64,000 nt of DNA from Acetobacteraceae bacterium H6797 (GTDB lineage: Bacteria > Pseudomonadota > Alphaproteobacteria > Acetobacterales > Acetobacteraceae): the NCBI GenBank assembly GCA_015223225.1, contig JADFCQ010000005.1:248001-312000 (forward strand). Reading direction: 5' to 3'. A program made the position numbers and the translations under genes. The notes beneath the pieces are model-generated. The model searched no databases. It had not been told where the DNA came from and saw nothing but the letters and a program-made list of their open reading frames with translations. Positions within the stretch are counted from its first letter, which is position 1, and each line of letters begins with the position of its first letter. Shown here one piece after another: positions 40,656-50,041 of this stretch.

Positions 40656-41683
40656 GCCCGGCGCTCCGCACCCTTGCGCGGGTCGAAGGCGTCACGCACC
40701 GCCTCGCCGATGAAGATCAGCAGCGTCAGCACCGTGCCGAGCGAGACGAAGGCGGTGATGGCGAGCCAGGGCGCCTGGAGGTTGTTCTTCCCCTGCGCGA
40801 CCAGCTCGCCCATCGAGGGCGAGCCCGGCGGCAGGCCGAAGCCCAGGAAGTCGAGCGAGGAAAGCACCACGACCGAACCAGAGAGCATGAAAGGCAGGAA
40901 GGTCAGCGTCGCCACCATCGCGTTGGGCAGGATGTGCCGCCACATGAGCTGGATATCGGACACGCCCAGCGCCTTGGCCGCCCGGACATAGTCGAGATTG
41001 CGGCCGCGCAGGAACTCGGCGCGGACGACGCCCGTGAGCGACATCCAGGAGAAGAGCAGCAGGAAGGCCAGCAGGGTCCAGAAGGTCGGCTCGATCACGC
41101 TCGCCAGAATGATGAGCAGATAGAGCTGCGGCATCCCGGACCAGACCTCGATGAAGCGCTGGAAGCCGAGATCCAGCCAGCCGCCGTAATAGCCCTGCAC
41201 CGCCCCGGCCATAATGCCGATGACGGAACTGGCCAGCGTCAGCGCGAAGCCGAAGAGGACGGAGATGCGGAAGCCCCAGATGAGCCGCGCCAGAACGTCG
41301 CGCGCCTGATCGTCGGTGCCGAGCCAGTTCTTCCAGGAAGGCGGCGCGGGCGAAGGTCGGCCGAGATCGGTGATCACCGTGTTATGGCGGTAGGGCACGA
41401 TGGGCCATACGGCCCAGCCCTTCTCGCTCACCTCCTGGCGGAAATGCGGGTCGCGCCAATTGGCCTCGATGGGCAGCCCGTCGGCGATCACGTCGCTTTC
41501 GGCGTAATCGACCAGCACGGGCACGAACCAGCGGCCATCGACCCGCGCGACGATCGGCCGGTCATTGGCGATGAATTCGGCGCCGAGGGTGACGAGGAAG
41601 AGGAAGAGGAAGATCCAGCTCGACCACCATCCCCGGCGATTGGCGCGGAAATTGGCGAGGCGGCGGCGGGTGACGGGCCTCAT
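40652..41683 (-). CDS. yejE: Peptide ABC importer permease YejE
   Basis: The 343-residue permease starts [18 protein letters not shown], has one N-terminal membrane helix, a periplasmic segment with [19 protein letters not shown], and the BPD transport domain with the EAA loop ([27 protein letters not shown], ~235). The long periplasmic insert is usual in YejE. The ATG at 41683 overlaps the yejB stop (ATGA); open frame further upstream belongs to the shadow of yejB. Confidence 0.94.
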   Translation of the reverse strand: MRPVTRRRLANFRANRRGWWSSWIFLFLFLVTLGAEFIANDRPIVARVDGRWFVPVLVDYAESDVIADGLPIEANWRDPHFRQEVSEKGWAVWPIVPYRHNTVITDLGRPSPAPPSWKNWLGTDDQARDVLARLIWGFRISVLFGFALTLASSVIGIMAGAVQGYYGGWLDLGFQRFIEVWSGMPQLYLLIILASVIEPTFWTLLAFLLLFSWMSLTGVVRAEFLRGRNLDYVRAAKALGVSDIQLMWRHILPNAMVATLTFLPFMLSGSVVVLSSLDFLGFGLPPGSPSMGELVAQGKNNLQAPWLAITAFVSLGTVLTLLIFIGEAVRDAFDPRKGAERRA

Positions 41684-42780
41684 CGCCGCGCCTCGAAATC
41701 GATGCGCGGATCGACCAGCGTATAGGTGATATCGCTGATTATCTGCATGACGAGGCTGATCAGCGTGAACATGTAGAGCGTGCCGAAGAGCACGGGATAG
41801 TCGCGCCGGATCGCCGCCTCGAAGCCCAGCAGGCCGAGCCCGTCGAGGCTGAAGATGATCTCGATCAGCAAGGCGCCGGTGAAGAAGATGCTGACGAAAG
41901 CCGCCGGGAAGCCCGCGAGGATCAGCAGCATGGCGTTGCGGAAGACATGGCCGTAGAGCACGCGGTTCTCGCTCGCGCCCTTGGCCCGGGCGGCCAGCGT
42001 GTATTGCTTGCCGATCTCGTCCATGAAGCTGTTCTTGGTCAGCATCGTCAGCGTCGCGAAGCCGCCGATGACCAGAGCCAAGGTGGGCAGCACCATGTGC
42101 CAGGCATAGTCCAGCGCCCTTTCCCAGAAGGGCCAGTCGGCGGAGCCAGGCGTCACGATGCCGCGCAAGGGAAACCATTGGACGAAGGAACCGCCCGCGA
42201 AGAGCACCACCAGCAGGATGGCGAAGAGATAGCTCGGGATCGCATTGCCGATCAGGACGACGACCGAACTCCAGAGGTCGAAGGGCGACCCGTCGCGCAC
42301 GGCCTTGCGGATGCCGAGCGGGATGGAGACGAGATAGATGATCAGCGTCGACCACAGGCCGATGCTGATGGAGACCGGCATCTTTTCCAGCACCAGATCG
42401 AGCACCGGCCGGTCGCTGAACAGGGAGCGGCCGAAATCGAAGCTCAGATAGCCCTTCAGCATGATCCAGAAGCGCTCATGGGCCGGCTTGTCGAAGCCGA
42501 AGGTCTTCTCGATCTGCGCGACGATGGCCGGATCGAGCCCCCGGGCGCCGCGATATTGGCCCGAGGGGCCGCCTTCGCCGCCGGAGGGCCTGGGTGCGCG
42601 AACCTCGCCGCCGCCCTCGCCGGTCAGGCGGCCCATGGTCTGCCCCTGGCCCTTGAGTTCGGCCAGCATCTGCTCCACCGGCCCGCCGGGGGCGAATTGG
42701 GTGACGGCGAAATTGATCACGATGATCCCGAAGAGCGTCGGGATCACCAACAGGAGGCGGCGGAGGATATAGGCTGCCAT
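41680..42780 (-). CDS. yejB: Peptide ABC importer permease YejB
   Basis: The 366-residue permease has the DppB-type N-terminal helix ([21 protein letters not shown]) and a charged Gly-rich insert around residues 48-75 typical of YejB. Further membrane helices follow, with the EAA motif near [20 protein letters not shown] and [21 protein letters not shown] (~230). It pairs with YejE to form the membrane channel. It begins 19 bases after yejA. Confidence 0.94.
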   Translation of the reverse strand: MAAYILRRLLLVIPTLFGIIVINFAVTQFAPGGPVEQMLAELKGQGQTMGRLTGEGGGEVRAPRPSGGEGGPSGQYRGARGLDPAIVAQIEKTFGFDKPAHERFWIMLKGYLSFDFGRSLFSDRPVLDLVLEKMPVSISIGLWSTLIIYLVSIPLGIRKAVRDGSPFDLWSSVVVLIGNAIPSYLFAILLVVLFAGGSFVQWFPLRGIVTPGSADWPFWERALDYAWHMVLPTLALVIGGFATLTMLTKNSFMDEIGKQYTLAARAKGASENRVLYGHVFRNAMLLILAGFPAAFVSIFFTGALLIEIIFSLDGLGLLGFEAAIRRDYPVLFGTLYMFTLISLVMQIISDITYTLVDPRIDFEARR

Positions 42781-42799
42781 CTCAGGCGAGATTCATCGT

Positions 42800-44644
42800 T
42801 CAGAGACTTGATTTTGCAGCATTAAGCGCGGCCTCTTTGGCACTATCCACCCACCAGGTATCGATGCCGAGCCCGTATTTCGGATTGCGCGGCGGGCGGC
42901 CGAACTTGTCCCACCAGGCAAGGCGGAAGCTGCGGCTATGGTATTGCGGGATGCTGAAATAGTTCCATTGCAGCACGCGATCGAGCGCGCGAGTGCGGGT
43001 GATCAGCGCCTGACGGTCGGGCGCGCTGATGATCATCTCGACCAGTTCATCAATGACCGGATCGGCGATGCCCATCAGGTTCTGGCTGCCGGGCTCCTTG
43101 GCCTTCTCGCTCGTCCAATAGTCGCGCTGCTCGTTGCCGGGCGAAAGCGATTGGCCGATGACGTCGACCGTCATGTCGAAGTCAAAATTATCCATCCGCA
43201 CCTGATATTGGGCGGGATCGACGGTCCGGACCCGCACCTCGATGCCGAGGCGCTCGAGCGCCTGCTTATAGGGCAGTGCGAGGCGCTCCAGCGAGGGGCC
43301 GTTGAGAAGGATTTCGAAGGAGAAATTCTGACCCTGGGCATTGACCAGCCGCCGCTCCTTCACCGTCCAGCCGGCCTGCCGGAAGAGGTCGAGCGCCTTG
43401 CGCAGCCCCTCGCGGTTATTGCCGGAGCCGTCCGTCACGGGCGGCTTGTAGACGGTGGTGAAGACCTCGTCGGGCACCTTGCCGCGGTATTTCTCCAGGA
43501 TCGCCAGTTCGTCCTTGCTGGGAAGCTCGGTCGCGGCGAAGTCGGAATTGGAGAAATACGAGGTCGTGCGGGTGTAGGAGCCGTAGAAAAGGTTCGCGTT
43601 CATCCACTCAAAGTCGAAAAGCTCGCCCAGGGCCTGGCGCACCCGGCGGTCCTGGAAGAGCGGGCGGCGCAGGTTCATGGCGAAGCACTGCATGCCCGTG
43701 GGCAGTTCGTGGCGCAGTTCGTCGCGCTTCACGAGGCCCCGGCGCACGGCGGGAAAGTCATAGGCCGTGGCCCAGTCCTTCGCGACATTCTCGGTGCGCA
43801 GGTCGATCTGGCCGGCCTTGAAGGCTTCCAGCGCCACGGCGCTGTCGCGGAAGTATTCGTAGCGGATGGTATCGACATTATTGGTGCCGCGACGGGTGCC
43901 GAGGTCCTTGCCCCAGTAATCCGGCACGCGGCGATAGACGATGCTTCGGCCCGGATCGAAACGGTCGATCTTATAGGGGCCGGAGCCGAGCGGGATATCC
44001 AGGCTGGGCTTCGAGAAGTCCCTGCCCTCCCACCAGTGCTTCGGCAGCACCTGAATCTGACCGAGAATGAGCGAAAGCTCGCGGTTCTCGTTGCTGCGGA
44101 ACTTGAATTCGACCCGCTTGGGCGAAGCGGCGCGGATCTCGGTCACATCGCCCCAATAGGCGCGATAGAAGGGCCGGCCCTGCTCGCGGAGGATGTTGAA
44201 GGTGAAGACCACATCCTCGGCGGTGATGGGCTTGCCGTCATGCCAGCGCGCGCCGTCGCGCAGCTCGAAGGCTACGCCCAGCCCGTCGGCGGGAATCTCG
44301 ATGGTCTCAGCCAGATGGCCGTATTCCGTATTGGCCTCGTCGGCGCTGTCGGCCAGGAGCGTGTCATAGAGATTAGGCAGGCCATTGGCCGGCGTGCCGC
44401 GCAGAATGAAATGACTGAAACTGTCGAAGGAGCCGAGGGCGGTCAGGGCCATCTCGCCGCCCTTCGGCGCATCGGGATTCGCCCAGGGCCAATGGGGGAA
44501 GTCGCGCGGCAGGCTCGGCTCGGCGAGCAGCGAGAGCGCGTGTTTCCGCTGGGGCGCCGCCCCTTGCGCGGCAGCCGGCAGGCTCACCATGGGGGCAGGC
44601 AGGGTGAAGGCGGCCCCGAGGGCCAGGAGATCACGGCGACGCAT
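42800..44644 (-). CDS. yejA: Peptide-binding protein YejA (family 5 solute-binding)
   Basis: The ~614-residue periplasmic binding protein begins with a twin-arginine-like signal (MRRRDLLALGAAF...). Family 5 features include GSFDSFSHFILRGTPANGLPNLYDTLL, AEDVVFTFNILREQGRPFYRAYWGDV and LGSGPYKIDRFDPGRSIVYRRV. YejA delivers peptides to YejBEF; in E. coli that importer takes up microcin C. The ATG at 44644 is chosen because the longer frame begins at a TTG with no ribosome site. It leads the operon yejA-B-E-F. Confidence 0.92.
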   Translation of the reverse strand: MRRRDLLALGAAFTLPAPMVSLPAAAQGAAPQRKHALSLLAEPSLPRDFPHWPWANPDAPKGGEMALTALGSFDSFSHFILRGTPANGLPNLYDTLLADSADEANTEYGHLAETIEIPADGLGVAFELRDGARWHDGKPITAEDVVFTFNILREQGRPFYRAYWGDVTEIRAASPKRVEFKFRSNENRELSLILGQIQVLPKHWWEGRDFSKPSLDIPLGSGPYKIDRFDPGRSIVYRRVPDYWGKDLGTRRGTNNVDTIRYEYFRDSAVALEAFKAGQIDLRTENVAKDWATAYDFPAVRRGLVKRDELRHELPTGMQCFAMNLRRPLFQDRRVRQALGELFDFEWMNANLFYGSYTRTTSYFSNSDFAATELPSKDELAILEKYRGKVPDEVFTTVYKPPVTDGSGNNREGLRKALDLFRQAGWTVKERRLVNAQGQNFSFEILLNGPSLERLALPYKQALERLGIEVRVRTVDPAQYQVRMDNFDFDMTVDVIGQSLSPGNEQRDYWTSEKAKEPGSQNLMGIADPVIDELVEMIISAPDRQALITRTRALDRVLQWNYFSIPQYHSRSFRLAWWDKFGRPPRNPKYGLGIDTWWVDSAKEAALNAAKSSL

Positions 44645-44743
44645 GAGCGGAGGATGGGGGTTCCCCGCGCGGTTCACAACCGCCAAGCGCCGAGGTGATG
44701 CGCGAATTACCGTTCGTTCCGCATCAGGCGGCGGGCCGCCGGG

Positions 44744-45685
44744 TCATTCGCCCGGCGCGGGTGCCGGCATCTGCCGCCCGATGAGCCGCGGCAGGCCCAG
44801 CACGCCGCTCGTCACCAACACGCCCAGCACCACGGCCGCACAGCCGAGCAACTCGATCGGGCGCGGGCTTTCCCCGAGGAAGAGCACCGCCGCGATGGTG
44901 ATGGTGACGGGCACAAGGGCCGTCACCGCCGTCGTCCGCGCCGCGCCGAGATGCTTGAGCGCGGCCATATAGGTCAGCAGCGCGATAACCCCGGCCAGCA
45001 GGCCCTGGACGACGAATTGCTGCGCCAGAACCGCTCCGGGCGTGGCCTGGAGCGCATCGAGAATACGGAAGCCCGCGAAGGGTAGCAGCAGAAGCACCGA
45101 CCAGAGGCCGACGAAAGCCGCCGCCTGAAGCCCGCTCAGCCCGCTGTAGCGGAAGGCAATGGTATAGACCGACCAGGAGAAGGCGGCGGCCAGGATCAGC
45201 AGATGCCCCCGCCAGGTGCCGGCACCGATATCCAGCAGGCCCATGCCGAGGATGCAGGCGACGCCCGCCGTGATCAGCGTGACGCCCACGATCCGGCCGA
45301 GGCCCAGCCTCTCCCGCAGCAGCAGCGCCTGGAGCAGCGCGATGAAGAGCGGCAGGCTGCCGGTCAAAAGCGGCCCGCCCTCGGCGGCCGGCGCATGGTA
45401 AAAGCCTTGCAGCACCAGGAACTGATAAGGCAGCCCCGCCATCAGCAGGCCCAGCAAAGCAAGCGGTGACGAACCGCGAGGGATCAGCCGGAAGCGCCAC
45501 CAGAGCGGGGCCAGCAGCACTGCCGCCGTGCCGAAGCGGATGAAGGCCAGGAGCGAGGGATCGAGCGGCGTCGCGCTGCCCATCGCCATACGGGAGGCCG
45601 TGATCCAGGCCGTCCAGATCGCGACGGTGACCAGGGCGCCGAGCAGGCCCAGTCGCACCGGGGTGAGAAAGGCTTTGGTCGGCAT
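44744..45685 (-). CDS. EamA-family (DMT) transporter
   Basis: The 313-residue protein has ten predicted membrane helices in two EamA repeats (first repeat about 10-150, second 155-300), with Pro/Gly-rich turns such as PAAEGGPLLTGSLPLFIALLQALLLRERLG. Such carriers usually export amino acids or other metabolites. It is divergently transcribed from an Lrp/AsnC regulator with 128 bases between starts, a common pairing in which the regulator responds to the exported amino acid. Substrate unknown. Confidence 0.9.
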   Translation of the reverse strand: MPTKAFLTPVRLGLLGALVTVAIWTAWITASRMAMGSATPLDPSLLAFIRFGTAAVLLAPLWWRFRLIPRGSSPLALLGLLMAGLPYQFLVLQGFYHAPAAEGGPLLTGSLPLFIALLQALLLRERLGLGRIVGVTLITAGVACILGMGLLDIGAGTWRGHLLILAAAFSWSVYTIAFRYSGLSGLQAAAFVGLWSVLLLLPFAGFRILDALQATPGAVLAQQFVVQGLLAGVIALLTYMAALKHLGAARTTAVTALVPVTITIAAVLFLGESPRPIELLGCAAVVLGVLVTSGVLGLPRLIGRQMPAPAPGE

Positions 45686-45813
45686 GGCGGCATCCGGTGG
45701 TTGCGCTGCAATGCAACAAGAATGCGCGGCGGGGCGGGTTATTCCAATCTCAAACCCTGCCCGGTTTTCGCGATTTCGGGTAATGAAACTCTCGGCTGAG
45801 ATGGAGAACAGCG
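45686..45813. promoter_or_regulatory. Shared control region between EamA exporter and Lrp regulator
   Basis: The 128-base gap is richer in A and T than the genes. TTGC and GCAA flank GCTGCAAT near 45700-45715, and GGTTATTCCAATC (45737-45749) and GGGTAATGAAAC near 45777-45788 are AT-rich blocks of the kind Lrp-type proteins bind. GGAG lies seven bases before the Lrp ATG. The operator itself is inferred from context. Confidence 0.45.
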
Positions 45814-46278
45814 ATGTCCGTTACCCTGGATGAGATAGATCGCCGAATCCTGACCCTATTGCAGGCCGATGCCTCGCTGACGGTGAATGCCCTGGCCGAG
45901 ATGTTGGGCATGACGCCCCCGCCCTGCTGGCGGCGGCTGAAACGGCTCAAGGATGCGGGCTGTCTGAAGCGGCAGGTCTGGCTGGTGGACCCTGCCTCGG
46001 TGGGCCTCAATGTCTCGATCTATGCCGATGTGAAGCTGGTCGCGCATGATACCGAGGCGACCACGGCCTTCCGCGAGAAGGTGCGCGCGCTGCCGGAGGT
46101 GGTGGAATGCTACATCCTCCTCGGCAGCACCGATGTTCTGCTCAAGATCATCGTGCCCGACATCAAGTATTACGAGACCTTCTTCTACGAGCAGCTCTCG
46201 CAATTGCCGGGCGTGCGTGAGATCACCTCGAGCGTGGTCATGACCGAGGTGAAGGCGACGACCAGCCTGCCGCTGTAG
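45814..46278 (+). CDS. Lrp/AsnC-family transcriptional regulator
   Basis: The 154-residue protein has an N-terminal winged helix (LDEIDRRILTLLQADASLTVNALAEMLGM, then WRRLKRLKDAGCLKR) and the C-terminal RAM (AsnC) ligand domain (VSIYADVKLVAHD, then ALPEVVECYILLGSTDVLLKIIVPD). Family members sense amino acids as octamers. Divergence from an EamA exporter suggests it controls that gene. It could also affect putA, which has no dedicated neighbour regulator, but nothing in the sequence shows that. Confidence 0.92.
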   Translation: MSVTLDEIDRRILTLLQADASLTVNALAEMLGMTPPPCWRRLKRLKDAGCLKRQVWLVDPASVGLNVSIYADVKLVAHDTEATTAFREKVRALPEVVECYILLGSTDVLLKIIVPDIKYYETFFYEQLSQLPGVREITSSVVMTEVKATTSLPL

Positions 46279-46288
46279 CGGCGCGGCC

Positions 46289-46831
46289 TCACTTCACCCG
46301 TTGCTTTTCGAGCTTCCGCGCCAGCGTGCGGCGATGCATGCCGAGGCGGCGGGCGGTCTCGGAAATATTAAAGTCGGTCTCTACCAGGGTCTGATGGATG
46401 CGCTCCCATTCCAGCGTCTTGATGGAGGTGGGGCGCTCGGTCAGCGGCGTCTCGACATCGCCGGCCGCCTTGGAGAAGGCCGCCTCGATATCGTCGGTAT
46501 TCGAGGGCTTGGCCAGGTAATGGCAGGCGCCGAGCTTGATGGCCTCCACGGCCGTCGCGATCGAGGCGAAGCCGGTGAGCACGACGATCAGCATCTCCGG
46601 ATCATGCGCATGCAGGGCCTGGACGCAGGTGAGGCCCGAGACGCCGCCGGCGAGCTTCAGATCCACCACGGCATATTGCGGCGTCCGCTCGGTGAGGATG
46701 GCATTCACCTCCTCCAGGCTGGAGGCGGCCAAGACCTTGTAGCCGCGCCGCTCGAAGGAGCGATGCAGGGTGCGGGAAAAACCGGGATCGTCCTCGACGA
46801 TCAGAAGCAGGCGTTCAGCCTCGGTATTCAT
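46289..46831 (-). CDS. regA: RegA/PrrA/ActR-type response regulator
   Basis: RegA-class regulators switch respiratory and other redox-related genes with their quinone-sensing kinase. The 180-residue protein has a receiver domain with VEDDPGFSR, the phospho-acceptor Asp in AVVDLKLAGG (~55), and Lys in YLAKPSN. The closing Fis-type helix-turn-helix ISETARRLGMHRRTLARKL is the nearly invariant RegA DNA-binding helix. GGAGG five bases before the ATG at 46831 picks that start. It overlaps regB by 17 bases. Confidence 0.93.
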   Translation of the reverse strand: MNTEAERLLLIVEDDPGFSRTLHRSFERRGYKVLAASSLEEVNAILTERTPQYAVVDLKLAGGVSGLTCVQALHAHDPEMLIVVLTGFASIATAVEAIKLGACHYLAKPSNTDDIEAAFSKAAGDVETPLTERPTSIKTLEWERIHQTLVETDFNISETARRLGMHRRTLARKLEKQRVK

Positions 46832-48149
46832 CATAGCCTCCGACAGCAAGCGCCGCGAGCGGCAGGCGGAGAGCGACCCGCGCCCCGCCTTCCGGCCTGT
46901 TCCCGACCGTCACCGTTCCACCGAGCTTGCGTACCACATTGACGACGAGAAAGAGACCCAGTCCTCCCCCGGTCTTGCCCTTGCTGGATTGATAAGGCCG
47001 CCCTACCCGTTCGAGCATGTCGGGTGGGAAGCCGGGGCCGTCATCCTCCACGCTCAGCGAGAGATGGTCATCCTCCCGCCGCACGGCGAGATGGATGCGA
47101 CCCGCGGGCGCCTCCTGGGCATTATCGAGAATATTGGCAAGCACCTGCTTGAGCGCCGGATCGGAAATGATCGGCATGTCCTCGCCGAAATCGTTCCGGT
47201 AGGTCAGGCCGGTGAAGCCCCGCGCGGCGCGCCATTCCTCCACGAGATCGTCGAGGAAGGTTTTGACCGTGGTGAGCGAGGGCGCCTCGCCGCGTACCTC
47301 GCCGGCCGAGGTCAGCACGCCGGTGACGATGGTCTTGCAGCGGAGGATGGCGGCCTCGGCCTCCTCGATGTCCTGCAGCAGATCCGGATGCTCCTTGAAC
47401 ACCGCCATCCGGCGCCAATCGCCCAGCAGAACCAGCACGGTCGCGAGCGGGGTGCCCAGCTCATGCGCGGCACCGGAGGCGAGCAGGCCCATGCGCACGA
47501 TATGGTCTTCCTCGGCCTTCTGCTGCCGCAGGGCCGCGAGGCGCTCGTCGCGATGAGCGAGGTTGCGGCGGATACGGGCGACGAAAATGCTCACGAGCAC
47601 GGAATCGAGCAGGAAGCAGACCACCAGCCCCTGGAGATGCAGGCGGAAGAGCTGCCCCTCCAGCTCAGCCGGCAGAACGAAGGGGATGTAGAACTGGATG
47701 AGCAGCAGGTAGCAGGCGCCGGTGAGCGCCAGGATCGCGAGGCTCCAGCGCATGTCGAGCAGCACGGCCGTGAGCACGACCTGGAGCAGATAGAGCGAGA
47801 TGAAGGGGTTGGTGGCACCGCCGCTCAGATAGAGCTGGGCCGTGAGCGCGGCGACGTCGAGCGAGATGGAGAGGAAAAGCTCGGGATTGGTGACGCTGCG
47901 CCGCGCCTGGAGGCGCAGCATGCTCAGCACGTTCAGCACCACGAGCGCGACCAGCACCATGGCCATCATGGGCAGGGGCAGTTCGATCCCCAGCCCGAAA
48001 TGGACGACGGTGATGGTCAGGACCTGGCCGAAGACCGCCAGCCAGCGGAGTTCCACGAGTTGCAGCATGTTCTTGCTGCCGGTCGCGTCGCCATCGGCCG
48101 CGGGCCAATCAGGCAAGCGGGCGGCGGGCGTCATATCGGCGGGGAACAT
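46815..48149 (-). CDS. regB: RegB/PrrB/ActS-type redox-sensing histidine kinase
   Basis: The 444-residue kinase has about six membrane helices (~30-185) with the quinone-binding heptad GGATNPF (~110), the H-box ASGAAHELGTPLATV (~228), the redox-active cysteine context ILRCKTI (~270), and ATPase motifs NILDNAQEAPAG and DDGPGFP plus GGLGLFLV. All three RegB landmarks (quinone motif, H-box, Cys) are present. It lies 52 bases after SURF1 on the same strand as the cyo genes, so the sensor of the quinone pool is encoded with an oxidase that drains it. Confidence 0.94.
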   Translation of the reverse strand: MFPADMTPAARLPDWPAADGDATGSKNMLQLVELRWLAVFGQVLTITVVHFGLGIELPLPMMAMVLVALVVLNVLSMLRLQARRSVTNPELFLSISLDVAALTAQLYLSGGATNPFISLYLLQVVLTAVLLDMRWSLAILALTGACYLLLIQFYIPFVLPAELEGQLFRLHLQGLVVCFLLDSVLVSIFVARIRRNLAHRDERLAALRQQKAEEDHIVRMGLLASGAAHELGTPLATVLVLLGDWRRMAVFKEHPDLLQDIEEAEAAILRCKTIVTGVLTSAGEVRGEAPSLTTVKTFLDDLVEEWRAARGFTGLTYRNDFGEDMPIISDPALKQVLANILDNAQEAPAGRIHLAVRREDDHLSLSVEDDGPGFPPDMLERVGRPYQSSKGKTGGGLGLFLVVNVVRKLGGTVTVGNRPEGGARVALRLPLAALAVGGYDEYRG

Positions 48150-48201
48150 GCGCGTCTTTCCATCGTCCGAAACGGTTGAGGCGGCCAGTCAGCCGCCCCT
48201 C

Positions 48202-48987
48202 TCACACCGAACCGCCGCTGCGGGCCCTCAGGCGCCATTCCTGCCGTCCGACGTAGAAGATGCCGCCAGCCAGCATGATGGCCAGGGAATACCAGGTTAT
48301 CGCATAGACCAGATGGCTGTTGGGGAAGGAGATGACAGTTAGCCCACCCACCGGCAGGCCGCCCGGGTTGGGCGTTCCATCCGCATCGATGAAATAAGGG
48401 GCGACGGGGCCGGCAAGGGCGCGCGAGGCGGCGATGGCCTGGACATCCCGCGAGAACCAGCGGCCCGAGGCCGGGTCGTTGCTGCGCAGGAAGGCGCCCT
48501 TGGGCTCGGTGATCCGCAGCAGGCCCTGAACCCTGGTCCGGCCCTCGATATCGCCCACGAGACGGCCGGAATGGTCGCGCCGGTCGGAGGGGACGAAGCC
48601 GCGATTGATCAGGACGGTGTAGCCGGCATCGGCCTTGAAGGGCGTCAGCACCCAGAAGCCGGGGCCGAGCTTGGTGCCGGCCTGGACCAGCGTTTCCTGC
48701 CCGTTGAGGAAGGTGCCGGTGACGGCCACATGGCGATATTCGTCGCGATCGCGGCTGACCTCCGGCCATTCGGCCGGGCCGGGCGCCTCGACGGCGGGGG
48801 CATGAACCCGCGTCTCGACCCGCTCGATCAGATCGAGCTTCCAGGCGCGGCGCTCGACCTGCCAGGTCCCGAGCCCGATGAGGACGACGAAGACCAGCAG
48901 CGCGCCGAAGCCAAGCAGAACAAGACGTAAGGGGGAGCGAGGCGTTGCCGCCCCCTCCCCCTCCTCCTCGACATCATAGCGTGTCAG
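48202..48987 (-). CDS. SURF1 oxidase-assembly protein with apparent CTG start
   Basis: SURF1 proteins help insert haem into haem-copper oxidases. The protein ends with a second membrane helix (ITWYSLAIMLAGGIFYVG) and has LGPGFWVLTPF and LINRGFVPSDRR. Reading upstream of the GTG at 48729, the same frame encodes the conserved first helix and WQVERRAWKLDLIERV, so that GTG is too late. Between the cyoD stop (same frame) and that helix there is no ATG, GTG or TTG. CTG at 48987 follows GAGGTGA by four bases and would give ~261 residues, normal for SURF1. Confidence 0.85.
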   Translation of the reverse strand: MTRYDVEEEGEGAATPRSPLRLVLLGFGALLVFVVLIGLGTWQVERRAWKLDLIERVETRVHAPAVEAPGPAEWPEVSRDRDEYRHVAVTGTFLNGQETLVQAGTKLGPGFWVLTPFKADAGYTVLINRGFVPSDRRDHSGRLVGDIEGRTRVQGLLRITEPKGAFLRSNDPASGRWFSRDVQAIAASRALAGPVAPYFIDADGTPNPGGLPVGGLTVISFPNSHLVYAITWYSLAIMLAGGIFYVGRQEWRLRARSGGSV

Positions 48988-48991
48988 GGCG

Positions 48992-48998
48992 TCACCTC
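48992..48998 (-). promoter_or_regulatory. Shine-Dalgarno sequence for SURF1, overlapping the cyoD stop
   Basis: On the minus strand GAGGTGA shares its first two bases with the cyoD TGA and lies four bases before CTG. It is a seven-base match to the anti-Shine-Dalgarno and is the main evidence for initiation at CTG 48987. Confidence 0.65.
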
Positions 48999-49419
48999 AG
49001 GGAGCCGTACGCGCGTCATGCACGCCCATCGGCATCATATTGGTGTTCAGGTGGTACATGACCCAGATCGACCCGGCGAGCGTGATGACCACCAGCACGA
49101 CCGTGAAGATCAGCGCCAGCATGGTCCAGCCGCCCTCGGACTTCGAGTTCATGTGCAGGAAGTAGACCATGTGAACCACGATCTGGATCGCGCCCAGCAC
49201 CATGACGGCCATGGCCGTCATGGTCTTGTCGCCCAGCACGTCCGCCATCACCAGCCAGAAGGGGATGGCCGTCAGGATGACGGAGAGGACGAAGCCGATG
49301 ACATAGTCGCGCATCGTGCCATGGGCTTCGCCATGGCCGTGGCCATGGTCGTCGTGGCCATGACCATGGGCGTCATGCCCATGGGTGTCGTGGCCGGCCG
49401 CCGTCGGATGAGCGCTCAT
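48997..49419 (-). CDS. cyoD: Quinol oxidase subunit IV, His-rich N-terminus
   Basis: The ~140-residue small membrane subunit has three helices (YVIGFVLSVILTAIPFWLVM, then MAVMVLGAIQIVVHMVYFLHM and LALIFTVVLVVITLAGSIWVM), matching CyoD. Its first 34 residues contain 11 histidines in GHGHD/HGHGHG-like runs, far more than E. coli CyoD. ATG at 49419 follows GGGGGTG; the overlapping GTG at 49422 is also possible. It directly follows cyoC (overlapping stop/start). Confidence 0.92.
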   Translation of the reverse strand: MSAHPTAAGHDTHGHDAHGHGHDDHGHGHGEAHGTMRDYVIGFVLSVILTAIPFWLVMADVLGDKTMTAMAVMVLGAIQIVVHMVYFLHMNSKSEGGWTMLALIFTVVLVVITLAGSIWVMYHLNTNMMPMGVHDARTAP

Positions 49420-50036
49420 CACAGCACCCCCATGAGATAGACGAAGGAGAAGACGCCGATCCAGACGACGTCCAGGAAGTGCCAGAACATGCTCAGGCAG
49501 AGCAGGCGGCGGCGGTTATCGGGGCCGAGGCCGCGCTTGTTCACCTGCACCATCAGCGTGACCAGCCAGATGATACCCATCGTCACGTGAAGGCCGTGCG
49601 TGCCGACCAGGGTGAAGAAGGCCGAGAGGAAGGCGCTGCGCTGCGGGCCTGCACCTTCATGGATCAGGTGCGCGAACTCATAGAGCTCGAGCCCGATGAA
49701 GGCGGCGCCGAAGAGGCCGGTGATGCCCAGCCAGAGGAGAACGCCCGACTTGTTGCCCTTGTTCATCTCCAGCATGGCGAAGCCATAGGTGATGGACGAG
49801 AAGAGCAGCATCGAGGTGTTGAGCGCGACCAGCGGCAGATCGAAGAGATCGGCGCCGGAGGGGCCGGCCGCGTAATTGCGGCCGACCACGGCATAGGTCG
49901 CGAAGAGCGCCGCGAAGAGCAGGCAGTCGCTCATGATGTACAGCCAGAAGCCCAGCGAGGTGCTGTCTCCCGAATGCACGGTCTCTTCCGACGTATAGAA
50001 CGTGTTCTCGTCGTAGGTGGTCTGGTGCGATGCCAT
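49419..50036 (-). CDS. cyoC: Quinol oxidase subunit III
   Basis: The 205-residue protein is subunit III of the haem-copper oxidase, with five membrane helices: [34 protein letters not shown], and further to [20 protein letters not shown]. The family motifs FWHFLDVVW and [13 protein letters not shown] are present. ATG at 50036 has GGGGGAG eight bases upstream; the GTG at 50045 overlapping the cyoB stop lacks spacing for a ribosome site. Confidence 0.95.
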   Translation of the reverse strand: MASHQTTYDENTFYTSEETVHSGDSTSLGFWLYIMSDCLLFAALFATYAVVGRNYAAGPSGADLFDLPLVALNTSMLLFSSITYGFAMLEMNKGNKSGVLLWLGITGLFGAAFIGLELYEFAHLIHEGAGPQRSAFLSAFFTLVGTHGLHVTMGIIWLVTLMVQVNKRGLGPDNRRRLLCLSMFWHFLDVVWIGVFSFVYLMGVL

Positions 50037-50041
50037 GGACC

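Noticed and set aside
48202-48729. SURF1 as a 175-residue protein from the GTG at 48729
   Set aside because: It would lack the conserved first membrane helix and WQVERRAWKLDL motif, which are encoded just upstream in the same frame.
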